From contig NZ_CP033058.2 of NCBI RefSeq assembly GCF_003383595.3, positions 310,001-374,000 on the forward strand: 64,000 nucleotides of DNA, given 5' to 3'. Below the pieces are notes generated by a model that ran no database searches, was not told the DNA's origin, and saw nothing but the letters and a program-made list of their open reading frames with translations. Within the stretch, counting starts at the first letter, position 1. Each line of letters begins with the position of its first letter. Shown here in pieces: positions 46,282-57,659 of this stretch. The position numbers and the translations under genes were made by a program. The DNA comes from Metamycoplasma phocicerebrale (GTDB lineage: Bacteria; Bacillota_I; Bacilli_A; Mycoplasmatales; Metamycoplasmataceae).

Positions 46282-46757
46282 TATCTTCACTCCCTTTCGC
46301 CTTTTATTAAATTCAATAATAAAATCATTTTTTGAATGTATTGTTGATCTTTTAATTTATTTAATCAAACAAATTGGTTAAAATCTAATCCAAAGTTTTG
46401 TCTAGCATCAAAATATTCAATTTCTTTTGTTACTTCTTTTAATAATGAATTATCTTTAACATTCTTTTTAGCTAGTGTATAACGGTTAAATTTAGAAAAA
46501 CTATTTATCTCTATTTTGTTATTGTCAACAAAAATACTTGCATTATTTAAAAACATAAATCAAGTTTCATTATTCACCAAGTCTACAATTTTAATAATTG
46601 TGTTTGGATAACTAGCTATTGATTGGTTTTCAATTAATTCTCAAGCATCTTCATTATTTATATTTATATAAATTAACCCTCTTTTTAAAAGATATGGTTT
46701 TTCACCTAAAAAATTAATTTCTATATCATAACTTTCTTGATCATTATATTTGTTCAT
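46281..46757 (-). CDS. F1-like ATPase epsilon-type subunit (MSC_0621 family, 158 aa)
   Basis: Small soluble protein, beta-rich in its first half (YDIEINFLGEKPYLLKRGLIYI, NETWFMFLNNASIFVDNNKIEI), with a helical C-terminus, as in epsilon subunits. Identity rests on gene order in the cluster plus this pattern, not on a strong motif. ATG 46757 has AGGAG upstream; it overlaps the gamma gene by 14 bp. The penultimate coding TGA (Trp) is followed by Arg and TAA, overlapping the next ATG by one base. Confidence 0.72.
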
Positions 46758-47673
46758 CTTCATCTCCTGTCTCTTCAAAATCAGAAGTCATTTTTCTTGT
46801 CAACATAACAATCTCTTCTATTTCATTTTCTTGTTTAATTAATTTTAGTTTTTTCTTTAATTTAGTAATAGTTTCATCTAATTTATTTATTGATTTGTTA
46901 GTAATAACCAAACCGGTCTTAGCTTTATAGAATGAAGATTCAATAATTAATGAATGGATTGAGTTTTCCAAAAATATATTTATTTGGGCATCAATAAATT
47001 CTTCAATGTTGGGATAAATTTTAAATTTAGTAAGATCGACAACATTTTTAGATTCATCTATATTAGCTAATTTTGTTAAGTTAAATTGTTGAATTGGTAA
47101 AACTTGAAAAGGTTCATTATAGCTTTTATTAGTGTTAATTACGAAATAAACCTTTGTATAATTAGATTCAACATATAATGCTTTAATTACTCTAACCAAT
47201 TTTGATGGAAAATTTATGTCTAAATCATTATTACTAAATTGAAACAAAACATTAAACTTATTTTTTTTACAGAAGTTTGCTGCTTGTTCACCAATAGTAA
47301 TAAAATCTACTTTTTCTTTCTTGGTCATTTCAAGCATTTTTTCTTCATATCTTGAATATGAATCTGTAGAATACTTTTGTTCTTCTGTTAAATAGATTCA
47401 TATTTGATGACCTCTTGTAATCTTTTTCTTCTTTTTAGTGTGTTCTTCACCATCTAAAAATTTTAGTTCAGAGCCAATAACAGAATCATTAAGATCATAT
47501 TTTTGATTTAATGAAACTATTAATTTCTTGTTAAGCACAGCATCATTAATATAAAAACGCAACTTTTTTGTCATTTTCATAATCGAAATTAATAATACAC
47601 TTCTATCATTATTTACTTTCATTCTAATATTATTAAGGTTCGATAATTTTTTTTCTAGTGTTTTTAAATACAT
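46744..47673 (-). CDS. F1-like ATPase gamma-type subunit (MSC_0622 family, 309 aa)
   Basis: The N-terminus LKTLEKKLSNLNNIRMKVNNDRSVLLISIMKMTKKLRFY is the long gamma-type helix that would form the rotor shaft, and the C-terminal helix (NKLDETITKLKKKLKLIKQENEIEEIVMLTRKMTSDFEETG) is the matching antiparallel strand of the coiled coil. The centre is a Rossmann-like domain (VDFITIGEQAANFCKKNKFNVLFQF). It ends acidic (GDEDEQI). TGA is Trp in HQIWIYL. It is fourth from the 3' end, between MSC_0623-like and epsilon. Confidence 0.78.
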
Positions 47674-47684
47674 CGATGCCTCCT

Positions 47685-48188
47685 TTATTTAGCATTTTCT
47701 ATTTCAATTACTATTTCTTCACTAAATAAAAGCTTTAATTGATTTGTATTTGGTGAAATATATAATAAGAAATTTGGAATAATTTCTACATAATTGCCTG
47801 CATTTAAAGCTTTTGAAATTTCTTCGTTAAAGTCTTGCAAAAATTGATTATATATTTCACTTTTTGAGGAATCTTTTAAATTAATAGCTTCCGTGTTGGA
47901 AGATTCGACATTTGAAATCATTGGAACTAATATGTTTTGGCTAAACTTTGGGTTAATGTTGAATGTTACAACAAAGTCTTCAAATACCATATCATGTCTT
48001 TTTTTCAATGCTTCATTTAGTAGATCTAAAAATTTTAAATATAATTCACTTTTAAAACCTAAATTGTTTTTAAATAAAGCCGAAGCAACTAATTGATTAT
48101 AGGTTGTTAAATTTTCTTTTTTTTGTGAGTCCTTATAATCGGTATATACATCAAATAATTCTGGACTTATTTTTTTATTTTTCTTCAT
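47685..48188 (-). CDS. F1-like ATPase-associated protein (MSC_0623 family, 167 aa)
   Basis: Soluble alpha/beta protein without Trp or Cys. NQLVASALFKNNLGFKSELYLKFLDLLNEALKK is helical, and VEIIPNFLLYISPNTNQLKLLFSEEIVIEIE gives strands at the C-terminus. The delta/OSCP-like position in the operon (between the membrane protein and gamma) and its size suggest a peripheral stalk or linker, which is inference. The ATG overlaps the upstream gene by 14 bp. Confidence 0.72.
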   Translation of the reverse strand: MKKNKKISPELFDVYTDYKDSQKKENLTTYNQLVASALFKNNLGFKSELYLKFLDLLNEALKKRHDMVFEDFVVTFNINPKFSQNILVPMISNVESSNTEAINLKDSSKSEIYNQFLQDFNEEISKALNAGNYVEIIPNFLLYISPNTNQLKLLFSEEIVIEIENAK

Positions 48189-49686
48189 TTGGACTTACAC
48201 TCCCTTCTATTTCTATAAGAATTTCTTCTTTTTTTCTTTTATTTTTGAAAAAAGTAATTTTGTTGGCTACAAAAATTAATCACACAATTGTTCAAATTAA
48301 GAAAATGATTCAAATTGTTGATACTATTAACATAAAGAATTGTGTTAATTCTAGATTTGAATTTATAATTTGAAAAATTTGGTTGTTATTAGCTAATAAT
48401 ATGTGGTTTAAGTTAAATACAATAATTGCAATAGTTATTGAAATTATTCCAAATTTTAAAAATATTGAAAGAGCTATATTATAATTAATGGTTTTTATAA
48501 AATAAGAACCTAAAATAACTAAAGACGATACAGAAACAAAGAATAAGTTAATCAAATTAACAAAATCATTGTTTTTGCTTAAAACTGTAATTAACAATAA
48601 TGAAGCTCATAAAGTTGCTTGTGCAAAAGATAAGCTAATCGTATTTATAATGTGGCTATTAGATTTTAATCTATTTAAATATTGGAATAGTATATATGCA
48701 ACCACTACACAAACAGCAAATAAAATTTCAAATAAGAAATAATAGTTGTTTAATGTATAACCTAAAACAGACGTATTGTCTCATTGTATAGTTAAAACTC
48801 TTATGGTTCAAACAATAATACTTGCAAATATTATTATTGAAAACATAATAGAATTTTTAAAATAATCTTGTTTATTTTGTTTAAATGCTAAAAATGAAAT
48901 AGCATTTGAGTTTGACCCTATAATTAAAGATAATACTAATAAGGTAAACGCAAATATAATAAATACAGCACCAGATTTTTCTCCGTTAGCTAATTGTTTT
49001 CAATATTCATAAAAAGTATTGTTTACAAATAAATTTTCTTTTATAGATGTTTTAGAATTAGCTCCTCACACTCATAAAAGTAAAGCAATAATAACTACTG
49101 CTGATAATAAGAATTGCGAAACTAATCCAACAATTAAAGAAATTTTGTTATTGTGTGAATTAGGATCTGTTTTTGTTTTTAATTTGTAATTCAAAATTGA
49201 ATATGTTAAGTTAAGAACAAATAAAGGTATTAAAAAGAAATACAAATACGCAATATTTGTTGGTTTGTTGTCAAAGAAAGTAAACAACATAATAAATGCT
49301 GTTACTGAAAAAACTAGATATGAAGTAAATCAAGGTCAATATTTTTTAATTGCTTCTTTTTGAAAATAAATGTTTACATAATTTTTTCAAATTGTGTAAA
49401 TGAATATAAACATTAAGATAATAAAACGCAATAATATTAACGTGTTTCTTTGTTGGTTTTGAGGAGTTTCAAAATTTAAAAAATCCAAAACAGTTCAACT
49501 TGTAAACATTTGACTAGCAAAAAAAGTTTTTTTTATAAAAATTAAAGTAAAAATTAAACCTAAAGCTAGTATTGATAAAAGAACATATTTATAAATCCTA
49601 ACAGTAAGGTTGTTTTTACGTCCTAAGAAAAAAGGATTGTAGTCATTATAAATTCTTGTTTTACTTATATCAACTGTTTGTTTCAT
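48175..49686 (-). CDS. F1-like ATPase-associated polytopic membrane protein (MSC_0624 family, 503 aa)
   Basis: First gene of the seven-gene cluster. It has roughly a dozen hydrophobic helices (for example YVLLSILALGLIFTLIFI, IAYLYFFLIPLFVLNLTYSI, LIVGLVSQFLLSAVVIIALLL, VFIIFAFTLLVLSLIIG) and many TGA-Trp codons. AAGGAAGGGG lies before the ATG. There is no c-ring type protein in the cluster; this protein takes the place a membrane motor part would have. It is unlike F-type subunit a in sequence, so proton translocation is not implied. Confidence 0.76.
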
Positions 49687-49930
49687 ATTCCCCCCTTCCT
49701 TTCTATAATTTATTTTTTTTAAATATAAGATAATTTTATTTTGAAATATACATAATATCTTATTTTTAGATTTTTTGTCCTTAATTTAATCACAAAAGGC
49801 CCTTTTTTGTCAAAAAAAATGTACAAAAATACACTTTTCTTTTAAAAATATTCAGTTTTTTATATTTTTCTTCTAAAAATTAAAAGAAATTAAAAAAAAT
49901 ATTATAAAAATAAAAATTTTAAAAATAAAT
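49687..49930. promoter_or_regulatory. Promoter region of the F1-like ATPase operon
   Basis: About 245 bp of AT-rich DNA with several A/T runs and an imperfect palindrome CACAAAAGGCCCTTTTTTGT near 49790. No gene is visible. A minus-strand promoter for the ATPase genes must lie here, but I cannot place it exactly. Confidence 0.45.
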
Positions 49931-49962
49931 AAAAAAAAGCAAAAAATTAAAAGCTTTTTTGT
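49931..49962 (-). terminator. Terminator of the GH16 gene
   Basis: On the minus strand AAAAAAGC, 12-nt loop, GCTTTTTTTT, starting 15 bp after the stop. Confidence 0.78.
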
Positions 49963-49976
49963 TATTAATTAAATTA

Positions 49977-51139
49977 TTATTTATTGTAAATAAATTTTAC
50001 ACTTAAAGGACTTTCTTTTTTAGTAAAATCTACTGCTGAAACTTGTATAATGTGTTGACCACTTTCTTTTATATTATGAAGATCAAATTGATTTAAAGAT
50101 ACACTTTTATAAAAATTATTATTAATATAAATATTATATTTTTCTATTTCATAATCATCTTTTGGTTTTTCTCAATATAAAAATCTTTTATTTTGAGATT
50201 GAAATATTTGGTTAATTGTGCTAGGTGTTTCTTTGTCTACTTTTTGATAATCAAATTCATAATATCTTACATAATCTATGTCAAATGAGGCAGGGAAAAT
50301 TGAGTCATCTATTCCTTTTTTCCTCCTCAATCGCCTCCTATTGCTAAATTAATTATCAAATAAAATTCTTTATCGAATGGGAATACTTTAAAATACTCTT
50401 GTTCAACGTCTTTTGTTTTGTTTGCAAGATATTTGGTTTCAAATATTTTTTTATTATTAGTATATCATTCTAATTTATCTGGATACCAAATAAAATCATA
50501 AATTACAAAATCATCATAAGAATTAATTTTATAATTTGATCCTATCATAGTTTTATTTTTGTGGTTATATTTTTCGGTATGAATAGTTTGAAAAATTTTA
50601 GAATTTTCATATCCCACATACTCCATAATATCTATTTCACCACTTTTTGGTCACTTTCCATATTTATTTTCCGCAGGCATCATTCATAATGCGGGTCAAG
50701 TTCCTCTACCTTTCGGGTTTCTTGCTTTGATTTGAAAACGTCCATATTTAAAACGTTTTTTATTTTTTGTAATTAATTTGCCAGAAGTATATTGTTTGCC
50801 ATCATAATTTTCTTTTTTAGCTAATATAGATAAAACTGAATTAGAAATACTTATATTTTTATTTGTATAGTATTGTGCTTCATTGTTGTAATTATTTTTT
50901 CTTATTTGTTGCTCTCATTTATTTTCATTAAATATATTACTATCAAATTCATCTGCTCAGGTGCAAACTCAATTATTATCCAAATAAGGAACTTTAGTGT
51001 CTTTTGTGGCTTCAATATAATGTTTTTTTGAATTATTATTTTTTGTTTCTTTGCAACTAAAAACAACAAAAGAGCAACTTATAGTCAAAAAGGACATACC
51101 TCAAAACAAACCGGGAATTTTTTTATTTTTTGATTTCAT
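49977..51139 (-). pseudogene. Frameshifted GH16 glycosidase lipoprotein with C-terminal FN3-like domain
   Basis: A signal peptide ending FVVFSC (Cys29 lipobox) would anchor it outside. The GH16 fold is recognisable: FKYGRFQIKARNPKGRGTWPALWMMP, the catalytic GEIDIMEYVGY (ExDxxE) and FYLIINLAIGGDWGG. The family includes laminarinases and other endo-beta-glucanases. Frame 1 (51139 to 50309, 276 codons) stops at TAG right after GGDWGG; frame 2 resumes with GIDDSIFPASFDIDYVRYYEFDY and runs to 49977. One extra A in the A6 run at 50316-50321 would restore about 387 codons. The last 75 residues look like a fibronectin-III fold. It may be a pseudogene, a slippage-controlled gene or a sequencing error. 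Confidence 0.82.
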
Positions 51140-51411
51140 ATTTTCATTTTACATTATTTATTAATTAATTAAAAATTTTTATTTTATTTAAAGTTTTTAA
51201 ATTTGTAATAAAAAAATATGAAAAATAAAACAAGGAAATAATAATTATGTATAATAATTGAGCCATAAATTTTTTAACATTTTTAAAATGTAAAAACAGC
51301 CAAGAAACAAGTTTTTTGGTCTGTTTTTTTTATATTGTTTTTCTGTATATGTATAATAAGCACATAAAAAAAATAATCAATAAAAATTAAAAAATAAGGA
51401 AGAAGAAAAAT

Positions 51412-52689
51412 ATGAAATTATCTAACAAAAAAAGATTGTTAATACCATCTATTTTATCAGCTATAGTAGCACCAGTTTCTATTGGCTTAGTAGCTGCTAA
51501 ATGTCAATCAAATTTTGATGTTGTTAAAACTACAGGATATGCTGATTCAATGCAAAAATTAGCAAATAAATCTATTACTGTAGCAGGAGCATGATCTGAT
51601 GCTAGATTTTATGCTGGAGAAAAAGCTAAAGATTTAATTGCTGTTGGAGCAACAGAATTTATTTCAAATGACGGAGTTCAGGCAAGACAAGACTTGAAAA
51701 AAGGCGATATTGAAGCTATGCAACAATTATTAATTAAAGCTGTTAATGAAGCAGCTGCACAAAAGAAATCAAATAAAGAAGGCAATTTAACCTATATTGA
51801 TTCTCAAGGCAAAATACAAAGTATTTTTAAAATTTACAATCATGACGGTTATACACCTGTAGGTTATGATTCAGAAATTACATATAATATTAAAGGTGAT
51901 AAGAAAAAAGCTTATAAAAATACTCCAACAGGAGAAAGCGAATATATTAAATATGATTCAGCTACAAAAACCTTTACAAAAGTTGGAACTAAAAAAATAA
52001 AAATACAATTTATTCCTTCTTCAGATGCTTCTTTAGTTTAAAAAGCAACTGAAAAGCTTTCAAAATATTTTAAAGAAGAATTAAAATTAGACAATATTGA
52101 TATAGCTGTATCAAGCAATTATAATGCAGCAGCTTCATTCTTGAAATCAGGTTCTATTGATATTGCATTCTTACCTATTGATACATGAGCAACACAATCT
52201 GGCGATTCAAGCTTTATTTTACAAGCAGGTAGAGATGTTCAAATTATTGACCCTTATGTATCTCTAGACAACACTTCACAACCAAAATTTTCAGATGAAA
52301 AAATGTTGGTAGAAGCTTTCAATAATTACAAAACATTTAACAAGGATTCTTTATATATTAACAAAGATAAAACAAAAAACCCAGACAAAACTTCAGAAGG
52401 CTATACACAAGATTTAAAAAATCACATTGATGAATTAGCAAAAACTGGAGCGGATTTACCAAAAGTTGGTTTTTATCGTGCATACATTTTTGTAAATAAA
52501 GATTCAAAAATTTATGAAATTGTTTCAAAAGCTCTTAAGGAACAAGGCTCAAATTGAACATTAAATTGAAAAGATGTAAAAGAAGAAGTTATTTACGGTT
52601 ATACATCAACTACTTCAGCCTCTTCATTTACATACCCTGAACAATGATTTAAAAAACACTTTAAAGGCTTTACAAGTTTTCTTAAATAA
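51412..52689 (+). pseudogene. p37/Cypl-type substrate-binding lipoprotein with an in-frame stop (425 codons)
   Basis: First gene of a p37-p29-p69 importer. Signal peptide LLIPSILSAIVAPVSIGLVAAKC (lipobox with Lys at -1, seen in several mycoplasma lipoproteins). KIKIQFIPSSDASLV is the start of the PhnD/Cypl-type binding fold; downstream in the same frame, FLKSGSIDIAFLPIDTWATQSGD and VGFYRAYIFVNKDSKIYEIV continue it. TAA 52039-52041 sits where a sense codon is expected (CAA Gln would differ by one base), with no other damage. M. hyorhinis p37 binds thiamine pyrophosphate, so that is the likely substrate class. The part translated before the stop would be 209 residues. Confidence 0.85.
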
Positions 52690-52717
52690 TTTTAAAAATA
52701 CACATAAATATTTTTAT

Positions 52718-53674
52718 ATGTCTCAAAACAAGAAGAAACAAAAAAATCAGACTATGGATATCAATAAAGACTGAGATATAGTTTGAGAAAACGCTTCTAA
52801 AGTATACCCTAACGGAACAAAAGGATTGACTGATGTCAATCTTTCTATTAAACAAGGAGAATTTGTTGCTGTTATAGGTTTATCGGGAGCAGGGAAAACA
52901 ACATTAATTAAGACAGTAAATAAAATAAGTGCAATAACTTCAGGGACACTAAAGGTGGGGCCCTTTATTGTTAATGATTTAGAGGGTAATAAATTAAGAG
53001 AATTTAGAACAAAAATTGGAATTATTTTTCAAAACTATAATTTAGTCGAAAATATTTCAGTTATTCAAAATGTTCTTTCGGCAAGATTGCCTCAAATGAA
53101 TAAATTTAGGGCTTTTTTTGGAATTTATAGTAAAAAAGATGTTGAATTAGCTTATCAATGTTTAGCGAAAGTAAACATCTTGGAAAATGCCTACGATATG
53201 GCAAAAGATTTAAGTGGCGGTCAAATGCAACGTGTTGCTTTAGCAAGAACATTAGCTCAAAAACCTAAAATTATTTTAGCAGACGAACCCGTTGGGGCAT
53301 TAGACCCTATTATGGCAAAAAGTGTAATGGATGGTTTTTTAATTGCTAATAAATCAGAAAAAATTACCATAGTAGCCAATTTACACCATGTTGATCTAGC
53401 ATTGCAATATGCAGATAGAATTATTGGTGTTAAGAAAGGTAAAATCATTTTTAATGATAGTTGAGATAAAGTTAATCTTGAAAAATTAAAAGAAATTTAT
53501 GGTGAAAAATTAGAACAATTTGATAAAGAACAGTTTGAGGAAAATAGAAGAAAAAGAGAAATTGTTCAAAGTGAAATAATTAAAAAAATCAATAAAATGG
53601 AACATATAAATGAAAAACCAATCACAACAACTAAAAGAATCCCTTCAAAAACCAAAATTAGAAAAAAATCTTAA
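52718..53674 (+). CDS. p29-type ABC ATPase of the thiamine/phosphonate-type importer (318 aa)
   Basis: PhnC-like ATPase. Walker A GLSGAGKTT, Q-loop IFQNYNLVENISVIQNVL, signature LSGGQMQR, Walker B IILADEPVGALDP, H-loop ANLHHVDLAL. A Lys/Glu-rich tail of about 55 residues follows the ATPase core. ATG 52718 is chosen as the first start after p37; an in-frame ATG at 52754 is possible, and neither has an SD. It overlaps the permease gene by 65 bp in another frame. Confidence 0.88.
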
Positions 53675-55862
53675 AAGTAAATTATTTGGTGAACGATTTT
53701 TAAATTATTTTAATCCTAAATTTATTGATATTGATAATCAAAAAGTAACTAAAAAATTTCCATGAGATAAATTAATTGGAACAATCTTAATTTTTTCTAT
53801 AATTCTTGGAATTATTATATTAATAAAACCAGATTTTCAAAATTGAAATAAATTTTGGGTTTCAGTAGGTCATTTTTTTGATACAAACAAAACAATACAA
53901 ATAGGTTCTTCTTTCTTTACACCATATGAAACTTTTATACGTAGTTTGCAATTGTTGTGAACAACAATTTCTTATTCAATATTAGGTACAATACTGGGAA
54001 TAATTATTTCAGTGCCACTTGCATTATTAAGTTCTAAAAATTTTATTAAAAATAAATGAATATATTTTCCTTTTAGAGCAATAATGTCTGTAATTAGAGC
54101 AGTACCACCAATTATTTTTGCTTTTATATTCTTTTTCTTATTTTCTAAAAGTATAGCAGCAACATTATCAATAGCAATTTTTGTTAGTTCAATAATGACA
54201 AAATGATTGTATGAAGATTTAGATACATATGATACAAGTTCATACCAGGGGGCACAAGCAATTGGTAACACAAAATTAACAGCATTTAAAACAGCTATTT
54301 TTCCTTATTTGATTAAACGTATTGTATCTTATGGTTTTTATTCATTTGAAATGGTTGTTAGGTTTGCGGCTATTTTATCTATTGTTGGTATTTCAACAAT
54401 AGGTCAATTGTTGGCTGATCAATATGCTACAGATGATAAGTTTTCACATATGTCTATAGCTCTGTGAACTTTGATAACTTTAATGATATTAATCGAAGGA
54501 TTAAATTTTCTAATAAAAAAATATATTTTAGAATATTCACAAAAACATCCAATCATTGACGAAAAATTACCTTATAAAAAACAACTTGAACAATTAAAAG
54601 AACAAAAATCCAAAATTTATATATTTAAAATAGTTATTATTGTTTTTATATGCGCAATGATAATAGCTTCTTTGACACAAATAGAATGAACAATTGGGAA
54701 TTCAACGAAAATATACCAATTTAAAGAAGGAATCAAAAAACTATTTAACCCAGATTGAAGTCTATTTCGAGGAACTTGATCTGGATCTAATACAAATGTA
54801 TTTCCTTTAGGATTGGAAGCATTGTTGGTTGCTATCGCTTCTTCTATAATTGGTTTAATATTTGCTTTTTTTATAGGCCTTCTAGCTTCTAAAAATATAA
54901 CTAAATATTTCTCATATATATTTAAGTTAGTAATTATAGTTTTACGTGCAATACCAGCCTTTACATTTGCATTGTTATTTATGATTCTTTCTAAAGATTC
55001 AAAGTTATTTGCAGCAGTTTTAGCTTTAGGGATACATTCAATCGGAATGCTTGGCAAACTTATAATGGAATCAATTGAAAAAATTCCTAACAAAGTTTTT
55101 CAATCGTTAGATTCTTTAGGCGCTACATGATTTCAAAAAGTAAAGTTTATAGTTGTAAAATCAATACTACCTCAAGCATTATCAAATTTTTTATATAGAG
55201 TTGAAATTAACTTTAAAAGTACAGTAGTTATTGGTGCAATAGGAGCAAGTAATTTTGGATTTCAAATTACTACTTATTCTGTTGATTATAACAATTGAGA
55301 CAAACTGTCTTCATATGTTATTTTTACAATAGTAATATTATTAATCATTGAACAAATTTCAAATATTGTTCGTTCAAAATTAATGACAGGTTATTTCTTT
55401 AGTCAAGATGTTTGATTTAAAAAAATAATGAAAAAAAGAATGTTTATTAAGGCATTGGCTATTAGTTATTTATTAAATAAAAAATTTTCACATGAATCAC
55501 GTAATGCTAAATATTTATTGGCAGTTCACAAGTATAATAATTTAGCCCTTTATAAATACTATAATGAAAATAAAATATTACCTAATAAAGAAACATGAGA
55601 AATGCTTATAAAAAATAAAGTAACTTATAAACAAACTTTAAAAACTTTGATTATATTGATTAAACAAAAAATAACTGAAATATACAAGAACATGTATAAA
55701 ATTACAAAAAATAATCAAAAAAATGAACGAAATGCTATTAAAAAGCATAAGGTTGCGCAAAAATCTGCACAAATTGCTGTAGATAATTATTTTGAAGAGA
55801 AAGGAAATCTTTCAATAAATGAGCTTAACAAAGAATTTTCATCTATTTTGAGAGCATATTAA
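53610..55862 (+). CDS. p69-type double ABC permease (750 aa)
   Basis: Two PhnE-like permease units in one chain. Unit 1 (about 60-310) has SLQLLWTTISYSILGTILG and the coupling loop QGAQAIGNTKLTAFKTAIFPYLIKRI; unit 2 (about 335-590) has FPLGLEALLVAIASSIIGLIFAFFIGLLASKN and ESIEKIPNKVFQSLDSLGATWFQKVKFIVVKSILPQ. Each has about five or six helices. A basic cytoplasmic tail of about 150 residues follows. The ATG lies inside the p29 gene (65-bp overlap). With p37 and p29 it completes the importer. Fusion replaces the usual homodimer of permeases. Confidence 0.87.
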
Positions 55863-56739
55863 TAATTCTAAAAATATAACATTGTGTACTCATGTTGAAC
55901 CTGACGGAGATACGTTAGGATGTGCAATAGCTTTAAAACATTTAATTTTATTAAATTCTAAAAATATAGCTGTAAAAATTTCTGGAGGAGATTACCCTAG
56001 AAATTTAGAATTTTTAATAGATGAGCCAATTGATTTAGTAGATCAAAGCTATTTTGATAATTCTTTAAAAGTAGTTGTTGATACATCAACGAAAAGAAGA
56101 ATATTTGATAAAAGAGTAGTCACAGAAGAATCATTAAAAATAGACCATCACCCTCATGAGGGTAAATGATTGTTTGAAATTGGTGGTGACCACTGGCCTG
56201 CAACCGGACAGCTAATAACAAACATGGTAAGAGAATTAAATTTAAAAATTAATAACCAAGTTCTTGAAGGTTTGGCTGTAGCAATTATTACAGACACAGA
56301 ATTTTTTAAAGAACGTAATGTAAATGCAGAAACATTTTTAGATATGCAGTTTCTTTTAGAAAAAGGTTTAAATTACAATGCCTTGCTCAAAAAAATGCAA
56401 TTAAATAACAAAGAAAATAATATTATTTACAAAGCAATTAAGCAAATTCAAATTAAAAATAATGTTTCTTATATTATTGTTGATGAAATTGTTTCTAATG
56501 ATATTGTTCGACCACTTGTGGCAAGATTTGTTGAATTAAGTAATACTGAAGTTTCTTTAGCTTATTTAAAACGGAAAGAAGGAGATTATCGTTGCGAGAT
56601 ACGTTCAAAAACAACATATGATGTTTCTAGAGTTGCTAATAATTTTGGTGGCGGCGGGCACTTAAATTCTTCCGGTTTTGTTCAAAAAGACTCTGAAAGT
56701 ATAAATCAAGTAATAGATTTTATAAATTCATTAAAATAA
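55819..56739 (+). CDS. nrnA: NrnA-like DHH/DHHA1 phosphoesterase (306 aa)
   Basis: Nano-RNase/pAp phosphatase family; degrades short oligoribonucleotides and 3',5'-ADP. CTHVEPDGDTLGCAIALKHL (DxDxxG-type motif), VVDTS, IDHHPHEGKW (DHH) and DVSRVANNFGGGGHLNSSGF (DHHA1 GGGH) are in order. ATG 55819 restores the normal N-terminus SLTKNFHLFWEHIN; TTG 55882 would cut it. It overlaps the permease by 44 bp, so it is part of that operon, although its function is unrelated. Confidence 0.88.
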
Positions 56740-56740
56740 A

Positions 56741-56792
56741 AAAATATCAAGCTTAATAGGATAAAACTTAAAAAAGCTTGGTATTTTTTTAC
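56741..56792 (+). terminator. Terminator of the p37-p29-p69-nrnA operon
   Basis: ATATCAAGCTT and AAGCTTGGTAT arms (G-U pairs), 19-nt loop and seven Ts. Confidence 0.85.
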
Positions 56793-56817
56793 GCTCTAAG
56801 TTTTATTAATATTTGAT

Positions 56818-56845
56818 AAAAAAAAGACCACAATGGGTCTTTTCT
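56818..56845 (-). terminator. Terminator of the trxA-HAD operon
   Basis: On the minus strand AAAAGACC, loop CATTGT, GGTCTTTTTTTT, directly after the HAD gene. Confidence 0.88.
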
Positions 56846-56847
56846 AA

Positions 56848-57657
56848 TTAATTTAGATCTTCAATAATTTTAATAGTTTTTGCTACACCATGTCTTTTGT
56901 ACGAACCTGTTACTCAGCTAGCAACATTCTTAATATTTTTCAAAGAATTCTTCATAGCTATAAAAGCACCAACATAAGGTATAACAGATGTATCATTTCC
57001 AGAATCTCCAAAATGTACGGTTTCCCTTGGATTAATATCTATTAATCTAGATACATAATCAATGGCTTTACCCTTAGTCGCATTAATGTTGTTTATTTCT
57101 ATTGCATATCCTTTAGATACAATATGCAAGGAAAGATTATTAAATTTATTTTCCAACTCTTCAACTAATTTTTTTATTTTTTTCTTAGTAGTACCAAAAG
57201 TAATGATTTTAGTTGAATTTGTTATTTGCGGGACGTCTTCATATGTTTTTTGAATCATATGTTTTACTCATGGCCTAAATAATTTTAATTTTGCTGCTGT
57301 TCCATATATTGTGTCACCACTATTAAAAATAAAAAATAATTTTTTTTCTTTCAATATGTTTATTATTGACATAACAGTATCTTTTTTTATTTCATGTTTA
57401 ATTAAAACATCGCCATTTTGATTAACAATTAAACCTCCGTTTTGACATATAACATATGGAGAATTGGTTTTTTTAGCTAAATTTAAAACAAAATCCGAAG
57501 GAAAACGGCCAGTTGCAAAAATAAAAGGTTTTCCTTCATCATTCATTTTGGTTACTATTTCTAAATTTTCTTTACTTATTTTTTCTGCTTTGTTTGGTAA
57601 ATCTAGAAGCGTTCCATCGAGGTCACTAAAATAGGCTTTAGGTTTAAAATCTATCAT
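56848..57657 (-). CDS. Cof-type HAD hydrolase (269 aa)
   Basis: Class IIB HAD phosphatase. Motif I SDLDGTLLD, motif II FATGRFPSD, motif III near KGKAIDYVS, motif IV HFGDSGNDTSVI. The cap domain carries the usual alpha/beta segment (FIFNSGDTIYGT). TGA is Trp at FRPWVKHM. Substrates in this family are sugar phosphates, flavin or pyridoxal phosphates; the sequence does not choose. It starts 2 bp after the trxA stop. Confidence 0.9.
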
Positions 57658-57659
57658 AA

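Noticed and set aside
46282-46290. GTG start for the MSC_0620-type gene
   Set aside because: The SD would touch the GTG directly; ATG 46281 has correct SD spacing and overlaps the upstream stop like its neighbours.
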